DNA of 64,000 nucleotides, taken from the NCBI GenBank assembly GCA_025356445.1, contig JANXSZ010000009.1:109762-173761 (forward strand), given 5' to 3'. This document shows, piece by piece, positions 52,976 through 60,913 of this stretch (the first letter of the stretch is position 1; every line of letters begins with the position of its first letter). The translations under genes were made by a program, and so were the position numbers. Origin of the DNA: Betaproteobacteria bacterium (GTDB lineage: Bacteria > Pseudomonadota > Gammaproteobacteria > Burkholderiales > Burkholderiaceae_C). The notes under the pieces were generated by a model. The model did not search any database and was not told where the DNA came from. It saw only the letters and a list, made by a program, of their open reading frames with translations.

Positions 52976-54514
52976 ATGACCCAATCTTTTTCCAATTTGC
53001 AGCTGGCGGAACCGCTGGCACGAGCCGTAGCCGACATGGGCTACGAATTTATGACCCCCATCCAAGCCCAGGCCATTCCGGTGGTACTGACGGGTAAGGA
53101 TGTGATGGGTGCCGCACAAACTGGCACCGGCAAGACGGCTGCGTTCTCGCTGCCCTTGCTCCAGCGGATGATGGTGCACAACAACAGCTCTACCTCACCC
53201 GCCCGTCACCCGGTGCGCGCCTTGGTATTGTTGCCCACCCGCGAACTCGCCGATCAGGTCGCTCAACAGGTCAAGCTCTATGCCAAATACACCAACCTGC
53301 GCTCTGCGGTGGTATTCGGTGGCATGGACATGAAGCCCCAGACGCTGGAACTCAAAGCCGGTGTTGAGGTGCTGGTGGCCACGCCAGGCCGCTTGCTCGA
53401 CCACATTGAAGCTAAAAACTGTGTGCTGAACCAAGTCGAGTACGTGGTGCTTGATGAGGCCGACCGCATGCTCGATATCGGCTTCTTGCCTGATTTGCAA
53501 CGCATTCTGAGCTACTTGCCCAAGCAGCGCACTACGCTGCTGTTCTCCGCCACGTTCTCGCCCGAGATCAAGCGTTTGGCGTCCAGCTATTTGCAAGACC
53601 CGGTCACGATCGAAGTGGCGCGCCCGAACGAAACCGCGTCAACGGTGACGCAGCATTTTTACAGCGTGGTCGATGACGACAAACGTCACGCCCTCAAAAC
53701 ACTGATCAAAAAGAACGGTATCACCCAGGCTTTCGTGTTTGTGAACAGCAAACTCGGCTGTGCCCGCCTGGCCCGTTCCCTGGAGCGCGAAGGTCTGCGC
53801 ACCACCGCTCTGCACGGTGACAAGAGCCAGGACGAGCGCTTGAAGGCTTTGGACGCGTTCAAAAAAGGTGAAGTTGATCTGCTGATCGCCACCGATGTGG
53901 CTGCCCGTGGTTTGGACATCAAGGACGTGCCTGCGGTTTTCAACTTTGACATTCCCTTCAACGCGGAAGACTACGTTCACCGCATTGGCCGCACAGGCCG
54001 TGCTGGTGCGTCAGGTATTGCTATCACTTTTGTATCGGCCAGCGACCAGCGTTTGGTGGCTGATCTTGAGAAGCTGCTGAAAAAGAAAATCGACCTCGAA
54101 GCGGTTGAGTACGAAGAAGACCAGCCCAAAGGCCGCATCAACACCGGTCGCCGCCATTGGGGTGAAGACGATCCTCGCGACAGCATCGACACCGCCCAAC
54201 AACCGGCCGTGCGCTACGTTGAACCGTTGCAAAACCACCGTGAACCGCGCCATGGCAGCGATGGCCGTGGACGCCGTGGTGGCTTTGTGCCTGCACCGGT
54301 CAACCGCGATCCGTTTTTCGACAAACCTTATGAAGCACCCAGCGCCGCAGCCGCGGCTGCGTGGGAGGCCACCACCAAGGCGGCCGTGCGTGGCGTGTCA
54401 GCGAACATCAAGCCTCGCCGCAAGGTGGCTGCGTTGTTCTCAGCGCACACGGTGATTGTGCATACGCCGCCGTCTGAGTTGGTGGTCGAAACGGTGGCTG
54501 AGCAAGTCGCTTAA
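52976..54514 (+). CDS. rhlE: DEAD-box RNA helicase, RhlE type
   Basis: 512 aa. FSNLQLAEPLARAVADMGYEFMTPIQAQAIP (Q motif), AQTGTGKTAAFSLPLL (Walker A), LPTRELA, GGMDMKPQTLELKAGVEVLVATPGRLLDHI, VLDEADRMLD, LLFSATF, and HRIGRTGRAG. The C-terminal ~125 residues are basic and Arg/Gly-rich, as usual in RhlE. ATP-dependent RNA unwinding in ribosome assembly or RNA decay. Symbol is by architecture. Confidence 0.9.
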   Translation: MTQSFSNLQLAEPLARAVADMGYEFMTPIQAQAIPVVLTGKDVMGAAQTGTGKTAAFSLPLLQRMMVHNNSSTSPARHPVRALVLLPTRELADQVAQQVKLYAKYTNLRSAVVFGGMDMKPQTLELKAGVEVLVATPGRLLDHIEAKNCVLNQVEYVVLDEADRMLDIGFLPDLQRILSYLPKQRTTLLFSATFSPEIKRLASSYLQDPVTIEVARPNETASTVTQHFYSVVDDDKRHALKTLIKKNGITQAFVFVNSKLGCARLARSLEREGLRTTALHGDKSQDERLKALDAFKKGEVDLLIATDVAARGLDIKDVPAVFNFDIPFNAEDYVHRIGRTGRAGASGIAITFVSASDQRLVADLEKLLKKKIDLEAVEYEEDQPKGRINTGRRHWGEDDPRDSIDTAQQPAVRYVEPLQNHREPRHGSDGRGRRGGFVPAPVNRDPFFDKPYEAPSAAAAAAWEATTKAAVRGVSANIKPRRKVAALFSAHTVIVHTPPSELVVETVAEQVA

Positions 54515-54524
54515 TTCAACTGTT

Positions 54525-54558
54525 CAACCGGTTGAGCCAGCGGCTCAAGGTTGATTTT
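54525..54558. terminator. Terminator hairpin between helicase and apaH
   Basis: TTGAGCC, AGC, GGCTCAA inner stem, extended by CAACC/GGTTG outer pairs with a two-base bulge, followed by ATTTTC. Lies between convergent genes and could serve both. Confidence 0.65.
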
Positions 54559-55394
54559 CAGTCTTTCCCCGGCGCTTGCGACTGGGCGCACTGCACCTGA
54601 ATCAGCTCGCGGTCTGACACCGTAGCGCCCAACCGCAGGGCGCTCAACTTGCCGCCCCACACACAACCCGAATCCAGCGACAGCAGGTTCGGCCTGTCGG
54701 GCAGCCACCCCAAGGTAGACCAGTGCCCAAATGCGACGGTGACGTTCACTGTCTGGCGGTGTGGCGCGTCAAACCAAGGCATCAAGCCCGCTGGCGCCTG
54801 ACCCACCGCAGGGGTTTCAAATTCCATCACCCCCTCTGCCGTACAGTAGCGCAGACGTGTCAGCGCATTCACGATCACCCGCAGCCGGGTGTGGCCGCCC
54901 AACTGCGCATTCCATGCTGCGGGTTGGTTGCCATACATCTCATGCAAAAAAGCGGGCAGATCGTTACTTTGCAGCACGCGCTCAACTTCTGCCGCCAGTG
55001 CTATTGTTTCAGTAGCTGTCCACGCCGGTAGGACGCCCGCATGGACCATTAAACAGTCATTCTGGAGGATGGCGAGCCGCTGGTGGCGTACCCACAGCAG
55101 CATGGCTTCGCGGTCAGGCGCGTTCAACACACCTTGCAGCGTGTCCAGGCGGCCCGGCTTGCGCACACCCTCCGCAGCGGCCAGCAGGTGCATATCGTGG
55201 TTGCCCAGCAGGCACTGTGCCGCATCGCCAAAGGCCATCAAGCGGCGCAGTACCCCCGCTGAATCCGGCCCCCGGTTAACCAGGTCACCCAAAAAAAACA
55301 AGGTATCTCGGCTCGGTGAAAAGTCGATTTTTGCCAGTAACTGTGCAAGCGCGCCGTCGCAGCCTTGCAGATCGCCAATAAGGTAGAGTGCCAT
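54558..55394 (-). CDS. apaH: Symmetrical bis(5'-nucleosyl)-tetraphosphatase
   Basis: 278 aa. Hydrolyses Ap4A to two ADP. Calcineurin-like metal motifs: IGDLQGC, FLGDLVNRGPDSAGVLRRL, LLGNHDMHLLA, and VAFGHWSTLGW. The gene is divergent from the CNNM gene (24 bp between starts). A mini-repeat lies inside it at 55000-55019. Confidence 0.95.
   Translation of the reverse strand: MALYLIGDLQGCDGALAQLLAKIDFSPSRDTLFFLGDLVNRGPDSAGVLRRLMAFGDAAQCLLGNHDMHLLAAAEGVRKPGRLDTLQGVLNAPDREAMLLWVRHQRLAILQNDCLMVHAGVLPAWTATETIALAAEVERVLQSNDLPAFLHEMYGNQPAAWNAQLGGHTRLRVIVNALTRLRYCTAEGVMEFETPAVGQAPAGLMPWFDAPHRQTVNVTVAFGHWSTLGWLPDRPNLLSLDSGCVWGGKLSALRLGATVSDRELIQVQCAQSQAPGKD
55000..55019 (-). repeat. AT-rich TAGC mini-repeat inside apaH
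   Basis: On the minus strand: ACAGCTACTGAAACAATAGC followed by ACTGG. It shows the same GCTAC-(AT)-ATAGC pattern, read in frame. Confidence 0.4.
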
Positions 55395-55417
55395 GTGTTT
55401 ATTTTCGCTTGCGAGTT

Positions 55418-56749
55418 ATGGATTTTTTGCTGATAGCCCTGTTGACCTTGCTGAATGGCGTGTTCGCCATGTCCGAAATGGCCCTCTCGTCCAGCCGCAA
55501 AGCCCGGCTGGGGGCCATGGCCGAGGCGGGTGACAAAGGCGCACAGACCGCGCTCAACCTGATGGCGCAGCCCACCAAGTTCCTCTCTACCGTGCAGGTA
55601 GGCATCACATCCATTGGCATGCTGAACGGTATTTTGGGTGAAGCCGCCTTCAGCGCGGGCGTACAGCAATGGCTTCAAAGCTTGGGCATGGCCGAAAAAG
55701 CGGCTGACATCACCGCTACCGCTGTGGTGGTGACGCTCATCACCTTTGTCACCATCATCTTTGGCGAATTGGTGCCCAAGCGCATCGGCCAGCTCCACCC
55801 CGAGACCATGGCCCGCTGGCTCGCGCCCGTGATGCACTGGCTGGCCGTCGTGGCCGGGCCATTTGTCAAGCTGCTCTCCAGCACCACCGCTGGCGTGCTG
55901 CACCTGCTGCGCATCGACACCAAGCATGCCCGTGCAGTCACTGAAGAAGAAATCTCTGCCAGCCTGGAGGAAGGCGTCGATGCCGGTTTGATCGAGGAGC
56001 ACGAGCACCAGATGGTGCAAAACGTGTTCCACCTGGACGACCGCAATTTGGCCTCGCTGATGGTGCCGCGCTCGGATGTGAGTTGGTTAGATGCTTCAAA
56101 TTCTGTAGCAAAGAGTTTAGAACTGGTTGGCGCTATGGGCGAAAACCTGGCTCATTCGTGGTTCCCGGTGTGCCGGGGTGATTTGGACGATATCGTCGGC
56201 ATCATCAGCGTCACCCGTTTGCTGGAATTAGGCGCGCAGCACCCCGATCCTATTGCCGTCCACGCCCTCACGCCCACCTACGTGCCTGAGACGCTGACTG
56301 GCATGGAGCTGCTGGAGCAGTTCCGCGCCAAGGCCAGTCGTTTGGTGTTTGTGGTGGATGAGTACGGCGTGTTGCAAGGCCTGATGACGCCCCGCGACCT
56401 GCTGGAAGCCATAACGGGTGAATTGCAGTCCGAAGAGCACGGTGACACCTGGGCCATTCAGCAGGACGATCGCTTCTGGCAGCTGGCAGGCCTGATGCCC
56501 GTGGCCGAACTCAAGTCCCGCTTGGCGATTGACGCACTGCCCGATGAAGACAAGGGTCGTTACAACACCGTGGCGGGCCTGCTGATGGCTGTGTCAGGTC
56601 ACCTGCCTGTGGTGGGTGAACATGTGGAATGCGGCGACTGGATCTTTGAGGTGCTGAGCCTGGACGGACGGCGCATCGACAAGGTACTGGCGCGGCATGT
56701 GTCCCACTTGGACGAATCGCCTTCACCACCCAAACTTGAACCCTCCTAA
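55418..56749 (+). CDS. CNNM/HlyC-CorC family membrane protein
   Basis: About 443 aa. DUF21 membrane domain (DFLLIALLTLLNGVFAMSEMALSSSRKARLGAMAEAGDKGA, VTLITFVTIIFGELVPKRIG), then two CBS domains (VPRSDVSWLD, VVDEYGVLQGLMTPRDLLEAI) and a CorC/HlyC C-terminal domain (GRYNTVAGLLM). Likely Mg2+/divalent metal efflux. The hemolysin label of the family is historic. ATG at 55418; the longer reading upstream is antisense to apaH. Confidence 0.9.
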   Translation: MDFLLIALLTLLNGVFAMSEMALSSSRKARLGAMAEAGDKGAQTALNLMAQPTKFLSTVQVGITSIGMLNGILGEAAFSAGVQQWLQSLGMAEKAADITATAVVVTLITFVTIIFGELVPKRIGQLHPETMARWLAPVMHWLAVVAGPFVKLLSSTTAGVLHLLRIDTKHARAVTEEEISASLEEGVDAGLIEEHEHQMVQNVFHLDDRNLASLMVPRSDVSWLDASNSVAKSLELVGAMGENLAHSWFPVCRGDLDDIVGIISVTRLLELGAQHPDPIAVHALTPTYVPETLTGMELLEQFRAKASRLVFVVDEYGVLQGLMTPRDLLEAITGELQSEEHGDTWAIQQDDRFWQLAGLMPVAELKSRLAIDALPDEDKGRYNTVAGLLMAVSGHLPVVGEHVECGDWIFEVLSLDGRRIDKVLARHVSHLDESPSPPKLEPS

Positions 56750-56763
56750 GCGGAAGCAACAGC

Positions 56764-56952
56764 ATGAAATCAGTGATTCAAAGGACAGGAAAATCAGCTA
56801 TCGCCGCTGTTGCGTTGGCTGTTATCACCATATCGTTGTGCAGCGGCTGTGCTGTTGTGGCGGTAGCCGATGCGGTGGTGACGACGGGAGCGGTCATCGT
56901 CAAGACGGGTGTCAAGGCGACGGGGGCAGTGATTAATGCGGTGATTCCGTAA
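56764..56952 (+). CDS. Small lipoprotein
   Basis: 62 aa. Signal ending in SLCSGC (lipobox near 28), then AVVAVADAVVTTGAVIVKTGVKATGAVINAVIP. Short Val/Ala/Thr-rich lipoproteins of this type (NF038104-like) occur in Pseudomonadota; function unknown. Starts 14 bp after the CNNM gene stop. Confidence 0.7.
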   Translation: MKSVIQRTGKSAIAAVALAVITISLCSGCAVVAVADAVVTTGAVIVKTGVKATGAVINAVIP

Positions 56953-57035
56953 CGGGGAAGCACTCTCACTGTGAAAAAACCAACAGTTGAGCGATGGCAC
57001 ATCGCCGTATGACCTTTACATACCTGCCAAAGAGA

Positions 57036-57071
57036 AAGGGTTTGCTTCTATTTTCATAAAAGCAAACCCTT
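57036..57071 (-). terminator. Terminator of the tRNA-Thr remnant
   Basis: AAGGGTTTGCT and AGCAAACCCTT form an 11-bp stem around a 14-nt loop. On the minus strand it lies just after the tRNA 3' end and runs into TTTCTCTTT, so it is the native tRNA terminator. Confidence 0.75.
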
Positions 57072-57079
57072 GTATCTAC

Positions 57080-57127
57080 TGGTGCCGGAGAGATGAATCG
57101 AACACCCGACCTTCTCATTACGAATGA
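57080..57127 (-). other. Attachment-site half: 3' fragment of tRNA-Thr(CGU)
   Basis: On the minus strand this reads TCATTCGTAATGAG, then the variable loop, T-arm (GTTCGATTC) and CTCCGGCACCA. It is the anticodon arm (anticodon CGT, decoding ACG) to the CCA end of a tRNA. The sequence ahead of it, toward higher coordinates, does not form a D-arm or acceptor strand, so the 5' half is missing. A tyrosine integrase starts 170 bp away. Integration at the tRNA 3' end leaves just such a fragment at the far end; the intact tRNA should lie to the right, outside the window. Confidence 0.82.
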
Positions 57128-57138
57128 TCGGTTCCGGG

Positions 57139-57238
57139 TGTTGATTGGTGTTGCTTTCGACCTCTTTCAGAGGTGTTTGCAGAGGGAGAGTTTGATTTTA
57201 TGGCATCTAATGAATGGATGTTGTTGATCGGCGTTGCT
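57139..57238 (+). repeat. Candidate integrase arm sites: 17-bp imperfect direct repeats
   Basis: TGTTGATTGGTGTTGCT (57139-57155) and TGTTGATCGGCGTTGCT (57222-57238) match at 15 of 17 positions and lie between the attachment core and the integrase. Direct repeats here are typical arm-type binding sites. Confidence 0.5.
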
Positions 57239-57258
57239 CAACTTTCTTTACCTTGGCG

Positions 57259-57274
57259 TTACCTCATGAGGTAA
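57259..57274. promoter_or_regulatory. 16-bp perfect palindrome before the integrase
   Basis: TTACCTCATGAGGTAA, ending 21 bp before the integrase ATG. A likely operator controlling the integrase; binder unknown. Confidence 0.55.
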
Positions 57275-57295
57275 AAGTTCAGGGATGATCGGTGC

Positions 57296-58660
57296 ATGAC
57301 TAATAAAGTGAAGCTTTCTGTCAAGCGCATCGCTGACCTCCGCTGCCCAGAGGGACAGGACCAGATTCTTCTGTGGGACATCGATACACCGAACCTGTGC
57401 GTTAGGCTGCGGCCGCGCGGTCGGCCGTCGTTCGTCTTCATCGGGTCTATGGACGGTCAAGTCAATCTTGTGATCGGAAATACGCAAACCTGGACGATTC
57501 CTGCCGCCCAGGAAGAAGCACGTCGGATGCGGGTGCTCATCGATCAAGGCGTTCATCCAAGGAATGAGCGAGAAGCGAAGAAGAAAGAGTCTGCGAAAAC
57601 AATTGCAGACCGGAAGAAAGTGGAGATCACTGTCGGAGAGGTGTGGGAAGCCTACCTTGAGCGTGGCGTGGGGCGGAAAGGGCGTCCGTGGGCACCGACG
57701 TACCGAAAAGCGCTGGAATCTGCGATGCGCGCGGGCGGCGAGATGTTCCCAAGGTGTGGAGACAGGCGGACAGTTCAAGGCCCGCTGTTCCTCGTCAGAG
57801 ACATCCCTATCGGTGAATTTGACGATGACATGCTGGCAGACATCCTCGGGGACGAGCTCGACAGGATTGGCGAGCGCTACCGCGGTGAGCCCACTGCCAA
57901 CCCGCCAGGGTACGCTGTCGTGAACAAGTCAGCCGAGATACTGAGCGGGATGTACCGGTGGGCATCGCGAGAGCGCGAGTACAAAAGCCTGATCACCAGC
58001 AATCCAGCGCGGTCACCGACGGTGCAAGACAACCTGCCATCTAAGACGGGCGTCCGTCGGCTCGATTTTGTTGAAATCGTGCAGCTGGAGAAGTTCTTCG
58101 AAGGCCTGGCCAAGCTGCCGAATCGCACAATGGCGGGCTACTTGACCGGGCTGCTGATCACAGGCGCTCGGCGCCAGGAGTTGGCGGCGTTGAAGTGGTC
58201 AGACATCAACTTCGATTTGAAGAAGATGACGATTGCGGACAAATCGACGACAACGCTTCACCGCACTCGAGAAATCCCGCTCGCACCCTGGCTCGAGCGC
58301 GTGATCAAAAGCATGCCGAAGGTCAACGACTACGTCTTCGCTGCGCCGAAATCAAAACTCGGCTACGTGCAGGATGCTCGGAAGTCCTTGGCGCCGGTGC
58401 TGGAGCACGCGAAGATCAAGCACCTGACGCCTCACGGCCTGCGCCGCACATTCAGCCTCATTGGCGAGGCTGCCCGGTGTCCAAGTGGCGCCGTGGAGCA
58501 AATCATGGGTCACTCCGTATCGTCGATGGAGGAGCACTACAAGCCCCGCCGCATCGACTCCTTGCGCGAGGAGCTGGTGCGGCTTGAAGAGTTCGTCAGC
58601 GAGAAGGCAAAGCTGCCTTCCCGTCAAGATAGTTCTGAAGATCAGCCACAGACCACATGA
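57296..58660 (+). CDS. Tyrosine site-specific integrase
   Basis: 454 aa. An N-terminal DUF4102-like arm-binding region (LRPRGRPSFVFIGSMDGQVNLVIGNTQTWTIPAAQEEARRMRVLIDQGVHPRNE), a core-binding SAM-like domain (about 105-240), and the catalytic domain with GARRQELAALKW (Arg), HGLRR (His, Arg), GHS (His) and EHYKPR (Tyr nucleophile). Complete. It catalyses integration of the island at tRNA-Thr. Its 3' end overlaps the convergent HTH gene. Confidence 0.92.
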   Translation: MTNKVKLSVKRIADLRCPEGQDQILLWDIDTPNLCVRLRPRGRPSFVFIGSMDGQVNLVIGNTQTWTIPAAQEEARRMRVLIDQGVHPRNEREAKKKESAKTIADRKKVEITVGEVWEAYLERGVGRKGRPWAPTYRKALESAMRAGGEMFPRCGDRRTVQGPLFLVRDIPIGEFDDDMLADILGDELDRIGERYRGEPTANPPGYAVVNKSAEILSGMYRWASREREYKSLITSNPARSPTVQDNLPSKTGVRRLDFVEIVQLEKFFEGLAKLPNRTMAGYLTGLLITGARRQELAALKWSDINFDLKKMTIADKSTTTLHRTREIPLAPWLERVIKSMPKVNDYVFAAPKSKLGYVQDARKSLAPVLEHAKIKHLTPHGLRRTFSLIGEAARCPSGAVEQIMGHSVSSMEEHYKPRRIDSLREELVRLEEFVSEKAKLPSRQDSSEDQPQTT

Positions 58661-58823
58661 GCCGTCCGCCGGCTCCCCGGGTTGGCTCGAATGGCCCAGT
58701 CTGGTAGCTTGCCCAGCGACGCAAGCATTGCGGCGTAAGACCAAGGATTTGAGCTGCAATCATGTTGCTGACTTTGGGCGAATGAGGGAAGCGATCGACA
58801 AGCCGTTCTTCCACGACTGGCAC
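58596..58823 (-). CDS. AlpA/excisionase-like HTH protein
   Basis: Roughly 75 aa. The recognisable part MIAAQILGLTPQCLRRWASYQTGPFEPTRGAGGRLMWSVADLQNYLDGK is a MerR-like helix-turn-helix of the AlpA/HTH_17 kind used by excisionases and integrase activators. Start unclear: GTGs at 58829, 58823 and 58814 or the internal ATG at 58763. The sequence 58824-58988 continues open but looks non-coding. It overlaps the integrase 3' end by 65 bp on the other strand, a common mobile-element arrangement. Confidence 0.6.
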   Translation of the reverse strand: MPVVEERLVDRFPHSPKVSNMIAAQILGLTPQCLRRWASYQTGPFEPTRGAGGRLMWSVADLQNYLDGKAALPSR

Positions 58824-59023
58824 GCGCACGGGGACAGTCAGCTCATTTCGCCCCGTTTTCGATCGCCTGGGCCGTCCAGCAGCGCCAGCGCCTGGTGTCG
58901 GAGGAGGGCATCCGATCCACCTCAATGCTGGCCCTTTTGAGCCGCCGAATGCGCTGCTAACGTCTATTTGTGGATCGCTCAGTCGCATGTTTGTCCTTCG
59001 TCGCTCAGCGCGAAATCAGTTGA

Positions 59024-59431
59024 TCAAGCCGCCGGCTCATCTTTCGAGTGAGCTTTCTTTCGCCCGCGCGCGCCGTCGGCGTACTCGCTGCGGGCCTTCG
59101 GTAAACGTCCTTCTTCGACGAGCATCTGCTTGTCGAATTCTGTTGCAGCCAGATCGTCAGCATCCACCCACTCCGGGTTTGAGCCCTCTGGCATTGCCTT
59201 TAGTTCATCGAGCAGCTTTTCAAGCGCGTGTTCGATCACAAGGTAGGTTGGTCCGACGCAGAAGCTCTTCACTTCGGCCATCAAAGATGGCCGGATGCGC
59301 AGGAGCGTCTGGCCACGCCAGGCCAGCGAAGAGGTGCCTTGGACCACCAGGCGCGGCTGCGAGGCCAGCTGAGGTCCTGCATGGCGCTGGCGTGAAGTCG
59401 ACTTCTTCGCAGGGGTCTTGGCGGTGGTCAT
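59024..59431 (-). CDS. Hypothetical island protein
   Basis: 135 aa from the ATG at 59431, preceded by AAAGGAA. Basic Ser/Thr/Lys-rich N-terminus (TTAKTPAKKSTSRQRHAGPQ), a central helical segment (RIRPSLMAEVKSFCVGPTYLVIEHALEKLLDELKAM) that could form a ribbon-helix-helix or dimerisation helix pair, and a charged tail. No family recognised. The upstream region contains a tandem decamer repeat, suggesting autoregulation. Confidence 0.6.
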   Translation of the reverse strand: MTTAKTPAKKSTSRQRHAGPQLASQPRLVVQGTSSLAWRGQTLLRIRPSLMAEVKSFCVGPTYLVIEHALEKLLDELKAMPEGSNPEWVDADDLAATEFDKQMLVEEGRLPKARSEYADGARGRKKAHSKDEPAA

Positions 59432-59499
59432 CTGTATTCCTTTTGTAAACGTCTGAACGTGTACATGGAATGTATTGTGCGATTCCAAAGAAGTAAAGT

Positions 59500-59519
59500 A
59501 ATTTAGTGCAATTTAGTGC
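59500..59519. repeat. Tandem 10-bp repeat in the promoter region of the hypothetical gene
   Basis: AATTTAGTGC twice in direct tandem. The flanks share AATGTAT (59469-59475) and its inverse ATACATT (59521-59527). One helical turn spacing suggests a cooperative DNA-binding site. Confidence 0.45.
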
Positions 59520-59619
59520 GATACATTGCGCTTGTAAGTAAGTTGCGCGCGAAGTAAAATGACCACGTTGCGGTTGTCGTAGCACATTGGGGCATCTGTG
59601 GTAGGTTGAACCGGTCCTC

Positions 59620-59647
59620 AAAGCCTCTGGATTCGTCCAGAGGCTTT
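59620..59647. terminator. Terminator hairpin of the minus-strand pair
   Basis: AAAGCCTCTGGA, TTCG, TCCAGAGGCTTT: a 12-bp perfect stem with a TTCG loop, 17 bp after the stop of the gene ending at 59665. The T-run is better in the plus direction (GTTGTTT). Confidence 0.75.
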
Positions 59648-59664
59648 GTTGTTTCTGGACGGTC

Positions 59665-59988
59665 TCAGACAAGACGCAGAACATACACGGCACGGCAGGT
59701 CGTTAACGTGTGCGATGCATCAACGCGCCCGGGGAGAGCGTCAACGAACATTCCACGCTCGCGAAGATCGCGGGCTGCATCCCGCTGGGTTTTTTCGTTA
59801 CCGGAAACAGCCGCCACGCGAACGAGGATCGCGATTTCGGGTGAGTAAACGATGTCGATGTCATCGACGCAGTCGTAAAGGTTTCCCGGGTCCGAAATGT
59901 GTCGCATCAGAGATGCGTATTTCGGCCTCAGCTTGGCCCAAATGGCGGCCTTGTGCTCTGCTGCGCAAACGAATTCTTCTGCGGTCAC
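59665..59988 (-). CDS. Hypothetical island protein (second of a pair)
   Basis: 107 aa: EEFVCAAEHKAAIWAKLRPKYASLMRHISDPGNLYDCVDDIDIVYSPEIAILVRVAAVSGNEKTQRDAARDLRERG. No family recognised; mixed alpha/beta, no signal peptide. Its ATG overlaps the stop of the preceding gene (ATGA), so the two are coupled. Confidence 0.55.
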   Translation of the reverse strand: MTAEEFVCAAEHKAAIWAKLRPKYASLMRHISDPGNLYDCVDDIDIVYSPEIAILVRVAAVSGNEKTQRDAARDLRERGMFVDALPGRVDASHTLTTCRAVYVLRLV

Positions 59989-60281
59989 GAAGATTTTCCG
60001 TCTTCGGAAAGGATGTCATCGAGAGCGGTGTAGGCGACTTTGCGGCTGCTGTGTGTGGACAGGTAGTGGCGGCCGGCTTCGGTCAGCGTAGATGTGGTTT
60101 CACTCTGATGCGAGTTGATGCTGAAATCGATTAGCTTGTCGATGAGCATCTTGCCAACGACTTCTCGGCAGACGTCTCGATCTTCGCCGCAGTCTGCCAT
60201 CAGCTTTTTGATTGCCACAGCAACAGGCACGCCATCGCAGGCGATCAGAGCTTCAATGATGGTTGGCTTCATGCCAGCCAT
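59985..60281 (-). CDS. Hypothetical island protein, winged-helix-like (first of a pair)
   Basis: About 98 aa from an ATG at 60281 (60272 and 60305 are alternatives). PTIIEALIACDGVPVAVAIKKLMADCGEDRDVCREVVGKMLIDKLIDFSINSH...STLTEAGRHYLSTHSS reads like a small winged-helix domain. Translationally coupled to the next gene. Its start lies about 80-120 bp from the truncated left edge of the IS, so its promoter may have been altered by the insertion. Confidence 0.55.
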   Translation of the reverse strand: MAGMKPTIIEALIACDGVPVAVAIKKLMADCGEDRDVCREVVGKMLIDKLIDFSINSHQSETTSTLTEAGRHYLSTHSSRKVAYTALDDILSEDGKSS

Positions 60282-60361
60282 TTTCGCCGCTCCTGACGGC
60301 GGCATCTTGCTGAGCTCAACGTCGAACGATTACAAGTGCGTATTCCAGTCAAATCCGCCAC

Positions 60362-60913
60362 CCGTTCGGATTCAAAACTACCATTGGCTATGCGCTTTAC
60401 GATGCCTATGCGCGCAAAAAGCCCAAATACTCACCGGCGCAGCAGACGCTGGCCATTGAGCATTACCTCGCGCACGGGCGCTGCATTGCGGCAACCACCA
60501 AGACGCTCGGTTATCCGTCGCGTGACTCTCTGCGTGCCTGGATTCAGGCGGTGCATCCTCAGTTGTGCTCGCCCGGCGTGGCCCGACCTGACACGTCACC
60601 ACGCCCGCCCGAGCTGAAGCAGGCTGCAGTCATCGCCTTGTGCACCCGACAAGAAAGTGCACAAGCGGTCGCGCAAAGACTGGGCGTTTGCAGGCCGACG
60701 CTGTACAACTGGAAGAACCAGCTACTCGGTCCCGAGACACCCGCATCCATGACAAGCAAGCTCGAACCGCCCCAGCCAGATGAGCGCGAAGAACTGCAGC
60801 GACAAATCGACGCACTCCGACGCGACTTGCACCGCCTGCAGCTGGAGAACGACCTCCTGAACAAGGCGAATGAACTCATAAAAAAGATGGGGGCATCAAC
60901 CTGCAAAGCCTGA
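60362..60913 (+). pseudogene. IS3-family orfA, 5'-truncated
   Basis: Open from about 60314 with no ATG. The reading FGFKTTIGYALYDAYARKKPKYSPAQQ leads into a helix-turn-helix (LAIEHYLAHGRCIAATTKTLGYPSRDSLRAWIQ), a second HTH (AVAQRLGVCRPTLYNWKNQLL) and a leucine zipper (LQRQIDALRRDLHRLQLENDLLNKANELI). The upstream HTH seen in full-length relatives is missing. Confidence 0.65.
60880..60886 (+). promoter_or_regulatory. Programmed -1 frameshift site A AAA AAG
   Basis: Slippery heptamer in the orfA frame (I K K), followed by an orfB frame that is open in the -1 phase from 60886. Typical of IS3 transposase OrfAB synthesis. Confidence 0.8.

Noticed and set aside
58824..58988. N-terminal extension of the excisionase-like gene
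   Set aside because: Open frame, but Pro/Gly-rich with no family likeness; the HTH core begins well downstream.
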